From Chromera velia (lineage: Eukaryota; Sar; Chromeraceae): a stretch of 64,000 nt of DNA. Shown here piece by piece: positions 33,901 through 44,859 of this stretch. The position numbers and the translations under genes were made by a program. Every line of letters starts with the position of its first letter. Positions within the stretch are counted from its first letter, which is position 1. The stretch spans positions 24,424 through 88,423 of the forward strand of contig JAHBMJ010002602.1 in the NCBI GenBank assembly GCA_018398765.1, in the 5' to 3' direction. Below the pieces are notes generated by a model. The model worked only from the letters and a program-made list of their open reading frames with translations, ran no database searches and was not told the DNA's origin.

Positions 33901-36900
33901 CTGCCTCCCTTGAAGGAAATTCTCAGAAGATGCTGTTTGTTTCGTTTGCGTATGTGACTGTCTACTGCAGGAAGTCACCTGTTGGGTCTCTGCGTCCGTG
34001 TGTGGAAACATCGGGCTGTGGGGGAGCTGGTGGGATTTGTTGGAATTTGTGGTGTCGTCGGTGAGTGCGCTTTGTTCTCTTTTTTGTCTGCCCTTTTGTG
34101 GTGGTTGGGTTGGTCTGGTTACCTGGTGTTGCGCTGAGACAGAGGAAGAAGGCTTTTCAACGCTTTGCGTTATTTCAGAACATCAAAAGGAAGAATTTCG
34201 TTTATGAGCACTACAGCAATCTCTCCTTTTTCGAAAACTGCCTCTTTGGGCTCTTCGAACTGTATTTTGGGGAAAGCAGGATCTTTATGCAAGAGCTCAT
34301 CCCCCCGTGAGCCTGTGAGAAGGGGGATTCCCCTTTTCTTTCGAGGACGATGGCGTGCGTGCTCTTCCTTTTTTTCTTTTTTCATAAATCGTCGAGGGTG
34401 AATGTTGCCCTCGCCATCCTTCCTTCCTTGCTTGCTTCCTTCCCCACTTGCTCAACTGCTTGCCCTGTGATGGCGCATGCAGGTGTTTCTGCGTTGTCTT
34501 TGAATTTTACGATTGACTACTTCGTGTACCGCTCTGTCTGGGGGGAGCAACTTGAGAAGGCCCCCTTCCCCCTGTGGAATTTTCTGAAATTCAACGCACT
34601 CTTTGACGGAGGGAAGTTTTACGGGACACACCCGGGATACTGGTCGGTCTGGCGACTCAATGGTGTTGCCGATTGCAGGGCATGATGAGCGGTGGTGGTC
34701 TCGGCCGTCCATGCGACGTTCATTTGCTGGTATGGTTTTTTTTTTTCTCATTCTCCTCCGGCCTTTGTCCCTTCCTTCTCTATCAACCTCGGTGAAGAAA
34801 AGAATGATCGATGATCTCTGCCACCTGTGTGCTTCTTCAAGTTCGGTCGGGGAACGGCATCTCTCTATCATCTTGTGAGCACCCTAAATGGACCTTCCTT
34901 GCTCCTGGAGTCTCTTCGGTTCTGTAAGGTCGTCCCCGTCGTATCCTTGGATAATCCCGGTCCACGCGGCGACCATTTGCCTCTCTTCTTTTCTCTTCTC
35001 ATATGCTGTCCAGGTATCTGACAGAGGGACTCGGTCTGGTCTATCTGTCCTTCTATCCCCTGCTGGCCATCGGCGTGTTTTCCTTTCTTCGCGGGTATCA
35101 AGCGACCACTGAGACCAGTTCCACCGATACAACCTCTCCAGCCCCACACTCAACGATCTCTTCTTCTTTCCCTTCTGGTTCTTCGGGCACCTCGTTGGAA
35201 GACAGGAATCGAAGGGGAGTGGTGAGTCGCCTGTATCTGTATATCTCTCGGTCTCTTTTTGTTTTTCTTTTGTCGCTGTTCGTGCATCCTCGGTCTGGTT
35301 GGATCTGCGTCTTTCTTTCCACTTGTTCGGAAAGCTGATGAACGACAAACGTAGAGGAGATTGGGTGTTTCTCTCGGCCTCTGTGCATTTCTCTCGTGTT
35401 CAAATATTCTTAAAAATCCAGAAATGAGAGAAAGAGAGCAGCCTTGCAATGCACTTCCATATTCGCCCTCTTCTCTGTCAACGCCGGCCGCTTAATTCTC
35501 TTTACTGTCGATTTTTCGTGTCCCTCATCTTTCACAGACGGATCGAGAGTTTGAGAGTTCTCTCGAGAGTTCACCCTTGATTTATTGAAGGCAGAAAGCC
35601 TCCCTGAATCTTCTACGTGGTTTACACGACAGTTCTGCGTTCTGTCACATCGCCAGTCCTCATTTCTTGATAGGCAAACTGTTTCATCTATCCCTCCGCA
35701 TCCTCATCTCTCTATCCTTATGCCTGCACATCTCTCTGGTGTACGAATGCAGCCGTTCTCCTTCCTTTTGGGCGCCGGGGTCTCGGTGTTCTTTCTGTCA
35801 CTCGCCTCTCACAAGGAATTCCGGTTTCTCCTGCCCTTTCTGCCGCTTTCCATGTCAGTCACCACCTTTTTTCGCTCATCTTGCTGCTCGGGACGATGCG
35901 CTGGTGTACGCATTTCCGTTTGGAGTCCCTTTGCTACTTTCCTACAACTCCCCTCTCTCGCTCCTCTTTTTTGTCCTTCAGCTTGCTTGTCTTTCAATCC
36001 TTTCACCAAGTACAAAGGTGCCTTGGTTGCTAATTACCGTCTTCTGCATAAATTGTGAACAGAAATTTGACTTCTTGTGTTGTCCGTATTTCAGCCTTTT
36101 GATCGTCTTCTTTCTATGTTGAGTGAATCGGGTGAGAAGCCTCCCTTGGTCCTTCTCTCTGTTCTCTGTTCTCCTCCCCTGTGTCCGTCCGTCCAGGTTT
36201 TTTGTTGCTGAAGCTCTGATGCTCCTCGGGTTCCCTCCTTACGATTCTACCGGGTCGACCCCTGCCAGCTCTACGTGTCCCTCTGCGCCTCTGTCAGGAA
36301 AAGAGCGTCACGAGGAGGTTATCCATTATCCCTCAGGTTCCCCTTCGTCTTCCTCGTCCTCTTCTTCAGCCGGTGTTCGGACTCGAGCGATGCTCCTCCG
36401 GGAAGAGAGGGAAAGCGAGAAGCAGAGGGAGGGAAGTCAGGAGGAAATCGGAGCAGAAAGGAAAGAAGCAAACTTGTCCTGTCCTCACCGCTTCTTTCGG
36501 AAAAGGAGAAGAGTAAGTAGAGCGCTAGGAAAACAAACGTTTTTTTTTCTTGGGACAGAGACAGCGAGGGAGTCATCATGCGTCTTTCCTATGATCTGTC
36601 GGGTAAGTCAGAACAGAAGGGTGTGTGCGTTGCTTCCCTCTTCAAGAAAAGAAGAGCAGCGAGCAGAGAGGACAGAAGAGAGGAAGAGGGTGAAGCAACA
36701 GGTTCAAACTCCTTCTTTCGCCGTCTGCGTCATTCAGAAGATGGGACGAAATTGCTTCAATCTCTCCGCCTGTCTGTGCGTGAACTTATGCAGGCTGTCT
36801 GGGTGACTGTCGTTTTCATCCAGGCGCTGGCTGCTTTCTTTTTCGCTCTGGTCCACCAAAAGGTCTGTGGGTGTGTGTGCTTTCCAGAAGGGGGTACATA

Positions 36901-39643
36901 GGAGGGGGGTTCAAGTGTGAGAGGGAGGACGCATGACTGGATGAGTGGGAGAGGGGACGTACGCAGAGGGGGCGAGATAGTACAGGAATAGGAAGGAGAG
37001 TGAGGTGAGTGATCTCTTTTTCCGGGTATGAGCTATTTCCATTGCATAGAACATGAACATGTACATGCACACATACAACAAGTATTGCGGCAGTGGACGT
37101 TATTAGAATGCTGTTGCGGTCGAATGCAGACCAACATTGTGGCTCAACAGAATCCTCTCTCGCGCCTTCATGTGTTGGTTCTTGCAGGGTCCTGAGCAGG
37201 TTTTGGCTTTTTTACGCGGGCACATCGCCTCCAAGTGAGTGAGTCGTGTATGTCCCTTTTCCTGCCTCCATTTTATGTCGATATTGGAAGTGCAAGCCTG
37301 TTACCTCACCAACGAAGAGTACCAGAATGGAATGCAAAGTAGTGAGCCCTGCAGGAAGGAAGAGGATCATTTTTCAACACTTCTTTTGTACACTTAGCAC
37401 TTTTCCTCTGAGGAAAGGGAGGGCATGGCTGAATGAATGATCATAATATCCCTCCCGTTCATTCATTCAGGCCTTCTTGATTTTTCCACAATGCGTCTCC
37501 TTCTCTTCTTTTTCCTCCCATGCATGAGTGCAGGGTTCTCACTGCAGGTGTGCGCAGAGACTCCGCGCGTTTGTCGGAAACTCACGAAGAGGGACTCAAC
37601 TCTTTTGTCTCCGTGTTCTTCCTGACTCCTTGCCATGCCACGCCCTTCCACTCGCATCTGCACATTGCTACAGGTGAATCAGACGTTGCCCGGCTCCTTT
37701 TTTTGTTGTGTTGCAACAATATCTGTGTGTACTCTTCCATTCAGAACACAGCCTTTCTTTCTTTTCTGACAAAGAATTTTCCTGCTTGAAGTTCATTCAA
37801 CGCAAGAACGATCAAGATGGATTTTCTTTGAAGTTGAATCGGTTGCGTGATGACAATGTGTCGATGTGTTAACATTCTCATGGAAGCAGCGCCAGAGCTG
37901 CCTCTTGGGAGGTGTTGCTTCTTTTTCTTTCTCTGTCGCGGTTCCTGTTGTCTCCAGCACTTTGTCTTTTTCTCTTATAACGAGTTTCTCCGCATGGCTT
38001 AGGACCTGTCCGTCTGGATGTTCTCATGATTTGCAAAGCTCTAAGGTGTTTTCATAGATATCCTTTTCTTCTTGATTGTCTTCTTTGGTGTCTTTCTGCA
38101 GGAGACGTGACCATCTCATTGGGTCTCCTTGACTGTTCCCCCCACATCATTGACTCTTCTTTTGAAGGTGGGGGGGGCGACTGGGGGTAGAGAAGGCATC
38201 AGGAGCGTTCTCCCAAATGAGCTCATTTTTGCTTTTGTTTCGATGGACACGTGGAGTGTATTCTCCAGGATTCGCTTTGTGAATCTGTCCTGTGTCGATA
38301 ATCTTTCTCATTCGCTCCCGGTGATTCTTTTCCTGTTCTCTCTGGTTCCTTTTTTCTCTCTTTCTCTTCCCTCTCGCTCCTCTTCCCTCCTCACTTACTT
38401 TCTGTCAGACAGACCCTCAGGTGCGTTGTCCTTTTGGCTTTGTGCGCTGCGTTTTTTCACTTTTCCATGTTCTTGATTCGGCCCACCTTGTTCCTGCTTC
38501 AATTCGCACATTTCTCTTTTGTCTGTGATATATCAAGTCTCTCCACCTACTTCGTCTGTGAGTACGCTGGGTGGCTAGAGAGATCCTTTCCTTTTCTTCT
38601 GCTCCCCGCAGTCAACTGGAGAGACCGTATCATTCCCGCGCTCCCCTCTTCACTCGACATGCTTTTCCCTCCAGAGGTGGAGGAGAGCAAACAGGTCATC
38701 AGTGCATGCGAGTTCTGCATGGGAGAGGGGGGGGAGGGGGGGACGAATGCAACAAAAAGGGATGAGGAATTGTTTTTTGGGGCAAGCTTAGGAACTTTCT
38801 CGCCTGCCTGTCAAAAATGGTTCCCTCAACTTTTCCTTCACGCTGATTCTCTGTGCAGCACAAATTCTGAAGGTGCATGTGTACTCTGCTTTTCTGTTCT
38901 CATGGAGTAATGCAGCCATCCATGCTCTGTCGATCTTCGGACGCTCTTCTGCGATGTCTACACCATGAAACAATCATTCATGCTTGTGCTCTCTCCTGTT
39001 GCTGATTCTTCCAGATGGGCGCTCGGGTCACAGAATTTTCTTCAAACAGAGCAGAGGAGCGACTGAGCACAAGAGAGCGCACCGTGGAAGATGCAAAGGG
39101 GCAAGGAGAAAAGAGTCCGTTTGAATGTCTGCGACAAAGATTTCAGACCCCCCCATGGCCCCCATGGCCGGGCACTGTGTCCTCTTTGGACGCATTACCC
39201 TCTCCCGCCGGTCTGCCCTCCTTGTTGGTCACATGGGCATCCCTGGACCCCTTGATCGCCTCCTGGTTGGACACAAGAGGGTACATGAAGGTCAGTCAGC
39301 CAGTCAGCTGCATTCTTTAGGGACCTGTTTTCTCTGTCTGGGTGTACTCACGCTGGTGCTCTTCTACTTTTGGTGCTACACTACTTTTGAGAAAGCTGCA
39401 TTGAGATGAAGCACGTAAACGCCCTCTGGTCTGAAGTTCGTGGATACGAAATCTGGATGATTCTTTTGCATTTTCTGTGTCAGTCGTTGTCCGTCCTGCA
39501 TGTTTCAGATCTGGTGTAAACGTTTCTTGTTTATGCAGATTCACTCTGTTCTAGACGGCATCTGGAATGAGGGTCCTTTCGGGGAAGTGGAGTTGTTTCC
39601 GCGCTTCTCTGTATGGGAGAGAACTAGAGCAGAACAAGCATGA
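30549..39643 (+). CDS. PIGB: GPI mannosyltransferase 3 (PIGB/GPI10, GT22 family), about 20 exons
   Basis: ER membrane enzyme that adds the third mannose to the GPI-anchor precursor from dolichyl-phosphate-mannose. Phase-consistent exons: 30549-30650, 31041-31110, 31572-31697, 32029-32062, 32367-32408, (32409-33291 unresolved), 33292-33427, 33664-33829, 33971-34060, 34483-34642, 35014-35221, 35753-35853, 36197-36512, 36794-36862, 37188-37234, 37534-37673, 38102-38167, an exon ending at 38694, 39015-39290, 39539-39643 (TGA). Diagnostic motifs in order: NPDEHWQSLEVAH (catalytic loop), GYLTWEWEP, LRPTAAIFW, WNFLKFNALF, FYGTHPGYW, SHKEFRFLLPFLPL, TPCHATPFHSHLH. The NFLKFN/FYGTHP pair favours PIGB over ALG9, ALG12 or PIGZ. 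Ser-rich insertions (about 70 and 100 residues) lengthen luminal or cytosolic loops relative to the human protein. Start at 30549 is the first ATG in frame. Confidence 0.9.
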
Positions 39644-40923
39644 CTTATAGAAGAAATCAAAAGGATCTTTGTATGAACATGCAAGTACTCAATCATGCAA
39701 AGTGTATCTATAACCACAGTTTTGCTGTTTTAAGGCTAAATTATTTGTATATATTTGTTGTCATCATCATGATCATACGCTATCGCCATCGGCCTATAAA
39801 TCTAGCTATAAATAGGCGTCTAGCGTTCGGCAGCAACGCACGAGGTGATGAGGCAGTTCGGTTCTTTATAAGTTACCATAGCAATTTAAGTTCACTTTAA
39901 TTTATGTTCAAACATTTTTATATATTTATATTATATAATAAAGAGTTTTACTAGTAGAATAACTCATTTCAAACTTTGAAGTCGTACAGAAAGTCTTAAC
40001 TTGAAGTGCCACACTGTATTAAGCACTGTAAATAGACATTCAAAAGTTTGAGTATCTAACTTTAAAAAAAAGTCGGGATCGTTTTTTTTTTTTTAATTTT
40101 GATTTTTCAATACATCTGGATACTAAACTGTTGTTCAAGCTATAGTGTTTAAGCGTTGTTATGATATTGTTTAATAATGTTATGATACTATAGTGTTATA
40201 TGCCAGTGTTGTAAAGAGCACTGGTGTCAAAAAGTGTTGCATGGTGTTATATAACAAAAAACACTCGCCAGGGTTGGATATACTAGCTAGCATTTAGCTG
40301 ACAGCTGCAAATTTGAATTTTAAAAAATAATTTAAACTTAGTAGAGTTAAGTAACTAACTAACTAACTAACTAACTTTACTTTAGATTTAATTTAGTAGC
40401 TTTGCTAGTAACTGTGAGTAGAGCTAGGAGTAGAGCTTTGAAAATCTTATTTTAAAAATTTATAAAAAGCCTGGAGACATTTCACTAAGGGTGACTAAGC
40501 ACTAGAAACCGCATTACCGAGCTTATTACCTATATGTTTGCGCAAATCATTGATTTGAATACGATCGCTGACTCGTCGCTGAGAAACAGCTAAGCAGCTA
40601 TGCTGACTCACACATTGCTCAGACGTCAAACATAATCGTCATAAATAGACACGTACAGTAGGGGGAAATCTGTAATGATTGTGAGTAAACCAGAAAGGCA
40701 TTGAAAGAAGAAGAAATCGAGAAGAAAACAGAAAGACGTGGGAGTGCATGAAGGAAAAAAATGTGAAGCCAACGACGATTCCATTGAAGTGTGCTCTTTG
40801 CAACGCTCTGCATCATGATACGCACGCTATCAAGCGGACGCAGCCATCGAGTACGACGATACAAGATCACTGCCAGTGAGACGCTGCTCTGAAATACGAT
40901 GAAGAGTCAAGTCACACACAAGT
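39644..40923. other. AT-rich spacer
   Basis: No gene seen. It holds an (AACT)n run near 40340-40375 and many short A/T homopolymers. From about 40,600 composition returns to genic levels next to the minus-strand gene. Confidence 0.5.
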
Positions 40924-41715
40924 TCAAGTGAGGAAGGAGATGGAGGGAGGGAACGGATGGGGAACGAATGAATGAAAGAGGCAAAAAGAATAGCAACATG
41001 TCATTGGGGGACGAAGTAGAGAAAGTCCTTGATCGTACGGCTTGCGGGAGTGAAACGGATTGGTTGGATTACACACCTCTGGAAACCAACAGTACTTCCA
41101 AACAAGATTTTGTTTTTTCAGAATGATGAGGAACGCAGAGGAACGCAGCTGCACATGGTCAAGGAGGTACTCGAAGGGCGACCCTTCCAGAAGTGCCTTC
41201 AGGGTCCTGAAGGCCGAAGTGCCCCTGTCAAAAATGGGAGCGCTCCGGTGCTGGGGCTGCTGAACGTTCAGCCCCCCCTCTTTCGGGCTGATTCCGAGCC
41301 CCCGATTCCTCGTTGTCTTCGCCTGCAGGAATTTACTGCTTTTCCAAGTGCGCGTACGGAGTACACAGGGCGCGTAGACGGTTTTGTCTCTGTGCACAGA
41401 TTGGTGCATGAGCAGGACGAAGAGGCGGCGGTTGCTGATCGACCAGAGGATCCCATCCTCGTAGCAGACGTCGAGGGGCTCATCCAAATCGTCAGGCAGA
41501 AGTGTGCCTCTCTGGAGCTGGTCGAAGGTTTTGTACATGGACTCCTGATTCTGGAACGAGAGACGGGAATCTATCGAGGAGTGCGTGAAGCGGAGAAGAA
41601 GCACCGGAATCTTGAAATGATCCCCTGGCTGCTTCCCCCTCAAACATTCTTCTACAGGAAATTCAGAAGCCTCTCGAATCCAGGGCTCCGAGATGATGTG
41701 ACGGGAGGAAGACAT
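40924..41715 (-). CDS. Conserved-looking hypothetical protein with SNRRL motif
   Basis: Minus-strand ORF of 263 codons from ATG at 41713-41715. Residues about 45-120 form a coherent block: FTHSSIDSRLSFQNQ, then a TFDQLQRGTLLPDDL segment, an acidic-hydrophobic DEPLDVCYEDG, WSISNRRLFVLLMHQ and a short VYAPCVL strand. I have seen the same architecture (an aromatic-T/S-Q/H-x-S-I start, a D-x-x-P-I/L-x-V strand and a terminal NRRL) in uncharacterised protist ORFs, but I cannot name the family. The C-terminal half looks less constrained and may run into an intron. The plus strand is also open for 236 codons here, but lacks any comparable pattern. Confidence 0.55.
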   Translation of the reverse strand: MSSSRHIISEPWIREASEFPVEECLRGKQPGDHFKIPVLLLRFTHSSIDSRLSFQNQESMYKTFDQLQRGTLLPDDLDEPLDVCYEDGILWSISNRRLFVLLMHQSVHRDKTVYAPCVLRTRTWKSSKFLQAKTTRNRGLGISPKEGGLNVQQPQHRSAPIFDRGTSAFRTLKALLEGSPFEYLLDHVQLRSSAFLIILKKQNLVWKYCWFPEVCNPTNPFHSRKPYDQGLSLLRPPMTCCYSFCLFHSFVPHPFPPSISFLT

Positions 41716-42255
41716 CTCTGTGTCGCTTCGATGCAGTAAGGCGCAACGTTCTCTCAAATTCTATGCAGGGTTCTTTCAGAGCTCTCTCGTTGAGATTCCT
41801 TGCTCCTCACTCTCTCTCGGCAGTCAAAGACCTCTGGACGGCCAGGCTAGTGCATGTAGTTGGTGATCTCAGTCCCTGGCTCAAAAATCGGCAGTGATTG
41901 AAGTATCGGAGCGACTGAAAGATCAGTGCAGACTGGAGACGTACTGAGACGGCACGCATCGCTTTCCGAGTTAAACAGCTAGGAGCGCGCGCGCGCGCAC
42001 AAAGTGTGCGCGCATGCACCGACGAGGTGAGAAACAACTTTTTGGCGCATTTTAGTATTTTTGTGTCGCGGTCACTATTTCCATCTATTTCCTCACCTGG
42101 CATTGGAGTCACCCTCGTCCCCCAGCACAGTGAGTCAGTGACGTGGGGAACAGACAGACCAATATCTCTCACTTTACAGGAGTGAGGTCTATAGCAAGCA
42201 CTCGCAAGAAGCAGAGCGGAGCAACGGTGCAGAAAAGCTGGATCTATAATTTCAG
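41716..42255. promoter_or_regulatory. Divergent spacer between the SNRRL gene and the RRM gene
   Basis: 540 bp between head-to-head genes, with a (GC)n run at 41984-41998. A TTTCAG immediately before the RRM start codon may be the acceptor of a 5'-UTR intron. Confidence 0.35.
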
Positions 42256-44160
42256 ATGCAGGCCGACAGCGGCAGTCGGACCCTTTACGTGGGGGGGTTG
42301 GAAGAGAGTGTAACGCCCGACTTGCTTCGGTCTGCTTTCATTGTCTTTGGGGAAATTCGGACGGTTGAGCTACCAATTGATCCCAAAACTGGTATGTCCA
42401 CTCAGCCTCCCAACCAGCCCTTCCGTTGTTCTTACAGTCCTCTGCTTCTATCCGTCTCCTTTTCTTCGAGTAGCAGTCTGTGCCCATTTCTGTCCGCGAG
42501 CCCACTGCTGACGCTGCCTTTTCTGCCCTACCTGATTTTTTGACACGTGCTTCTTGTCTCCCCCTTCTCTTTTTCTGTCCCGCTCTCTTGTTGTCTCACG
42601 GACATTTCTGTGCCCTTTTTGCTGGTCTCTGTTCTTCGTGCCTGTTTGTAAATTCCGCCAATCCCAATCTTTCCCCCACATTTACATTGTGCACCATCCT
42701 GTGGCAGTCTGCGAACGAATTGTCTATCGTGAATCGGCGCGCGCGCGCGTGTGTGAGTCCGTCCGTCCGTTCGTCAGAGAAAAAGGAAACAAAAGACGAT
42801 ATAGTTGTACATCGTTCTGTCTCTGTGTCTGCACGTGCTGTTCAGGGAAGCACCGTGGTTTTGGGTTTGTGGAATTCGAGGAGACAGACGACGCAGAGCA
42901 CGCGATAGACAACATGCACGAATCGGAAATTCTAGGGCGTGTCCTCACCGTGAACCTCGCAAGGGGGTCTGCAAAAAGTTTTCGGTCAAAACGGCCAGGT
43001 CAGCCAGGAAGACGGGCAGGCGGGAGGAAGAGAAATTGAGGGACGGCAGATAGACGAGCTGGGGGGAGAGAAAAGATATGGAAAATTGACACAACTCAGC
43101 AGAAGCACGCCACGTATTCACGTGAAATTGGGCTGCCTATTCTTTGTCCCAGTCCTTTCGTTTCAAGACTTTCAATTTCGCGCAACTGTCCGTTTCTGTC
43201 CGTCTTCCCATGTAAATTCTCTGTCGTCTTCCTTCCTTCCTGGATTCTCCTGCGTGTGCAGTTTGGGCAGACGATTTTTTCTACCGGCAGGGATTGGCTG
43301 AGCAGGGTTTGGAGGTAGACGAAAACCTTCTGGTTAGTCCTGTCTGCCTCCTATCTCTCTTGTCTGTTTGTCCCTCCCTCTATGCCTCCCTCTGTCTGAG
43401 AGGAAGAGGGAGAGAAAGCGAGAGGAGAGCGTGTGTGCGTGTTTGTGTATGTGTGTGTGTGTGTGCGTGTGTATATGAGCGTGGACTGGCACGCGCGTTC
43501 TCCTTTCTCTCTCTCTCTCCCTCCTTCTGGGAAGTGGTCGGGTGTCTGTGTGTGTCTGTGAGAGTGAGTGAGAGACAGACAGAGAGGGAAAGAAGCGTAT
43601 GCCTGTACCCACGTGTATGTGCGCGCACGAGTGTGCGTGCAAGCGTGCATCGGCGAGCGCGTTCTTTCTCTCTCTCTCTCTCTCTCTGTGCGTGTGTGAG
43701 TGTGTGTGCGCGCGCGTGTGTGTGTTGCTTTCTGCCTCTTTTTGTCTTGTCTCTTCATCTGTTGCGTTTGAATCTGTTCATGCCTGTGACTGTCTTTCCT
43801 ACTTGTCTTTCTTGAGGACGTCTGTGATGAAAGAAACGGTGCAAAGAATGTGTCTTCCGTCCGCGTCTAGGTATTTGTGTGCCTTTTTTTCGGGAAGGTC
43901 ATCCGGAGGAGGGTCTCTGCATGTCGTGTATTGCCTTGTGGTACCACTGCACAATGTGCACAGTGCCAAATCTGCGTTCCCGTGAGGCTCGTTGTCCCGT
44001 GGTTCATCTGCAGTCCGTAATCACTTTGCACACGATCAAGACTGTCGACCTTGCTTCCGACGTTTTTCAATAAGAATCTTGTGGTTCATGGAACTGCTTG
44101 CAGGCGGAAGGGGCTGCCACAGAAAACAAACAAAAGAAGGCATCGGGGGCCGCGACATAA
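42256..44160 (+). CDS. PPIE/CYP33-like RRM protein without a cyclophilin domain
   Basis: RNA-binding protein. Four phase-consistent exons: 42256-42391, 42846-42998, 43262-43332, 44104-44160 (TAA), about 138 residues. A single RRM fills residues 8-88, with RNP2 LYVGGL and RNP1 [10 protein letters not shown], and the segment [19 protein letters not shown]. This is closest to the RRM of nuclear cyclophilin E, as is the exon-3 start VWADDFF (human: VWSDDDW). In PPIE this is followed by a linker and a cyclophilin domain. Here exon 4 ends the frame after a Lys/Ala-rich tail and I find no cyclophilin motif downstream. Intron 3 (770 bp) holds GT/CT microsatellites. Alternative splicing to unseen exons is possible. 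Confidence 0.85.
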
Positions 44161-44859
44161 CTGGCAGTCCTTTACGGTCTTTCATCTATGCATGAAGTTC
44201 GAAGTTCACTGGGAAGCCCGATTCAACTTTCTTTTGAGATTGTTAGTTTAAACTTAGTTATTGCTGGTGACAGTTGGTCTAGTTCTTGGTTTACTATATT
44301 ACATTACACTTAATAAAAAACAATTAATTGACAACGAATCCGATAATCTAGCAACAAATTTGATGTTCATTGCTCATTAATGCTTGTATTTTTGTGCATA
44401 AGCCTAGGCATAAGCTTTGACCCCTTCTTTTAAACATGACTGAATCTTTTTTAATGTGTGTGGCCCTAGGCGACGCCTATACTAGCGCTAATTCTAGCGC
44501 TTATATATAGACTCTGTTTTTAAAGTTTCAAGTTTCAACATTTTGCCTAGCATTTCACTTGAATGCAAGCCATCAGAAACTCAGTACGTGTAGTCTGCCA
44601 GTGACGTTTAATTTCGATCGTTAATTCAATCTAGGTTCAAGTTTTTTTAACTTTTAAAATCTCTTTACATATATATAGTTTATTAAGATAGGATAGGATT
44701 TATGTTCCGGGTTGCTCCGCTAATGGGCCTGCTATTAAAACCTAAATTAAACTACACCTAAAACCACACACTGTCACACAGACTGTCACACAGTCTAAAT
44801 ACTGACTCTATACTGTGAGTCTACAGGATAAAACGGCGACAGTGCTTAAGGGCACCAAG
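44161..44859. other. AT-rich spacer with a LINE-like tail
   Basis: No gene. At 44687-44720 a (TAGGA)n run followed by TTTATGTTCCGGGTTGCTCC has the layout of a minus-oriented LINE 3' end (microsatellite, then TATGTTCCG). Confidence 0.45.

Noticed and set aside
40200-40290. Second copy of the CTAGGGTTGGACAC TIR element
   Set aside because: CAGGGTTGGATATACTAGC at about 40270 resembles the TIR, but no matching inverted end or 8-bp duplication was found nearby.
41029-41739. Plus-strand 236-codon ORF as the real gene
   Set aside because: No patterned domain, whereas the minus strand carries the coherent SNRRL block. It is kept only as a finding.
43333-44103. Hidden cyclophilin exons in RRM intron 3
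   Set aside because: I scanned all forward frames for cyclophilin hallmarks (F-H-R-I, Q-G-G-D, G-S-Q-F-F) and found none. The sequence is largely microsatellite.
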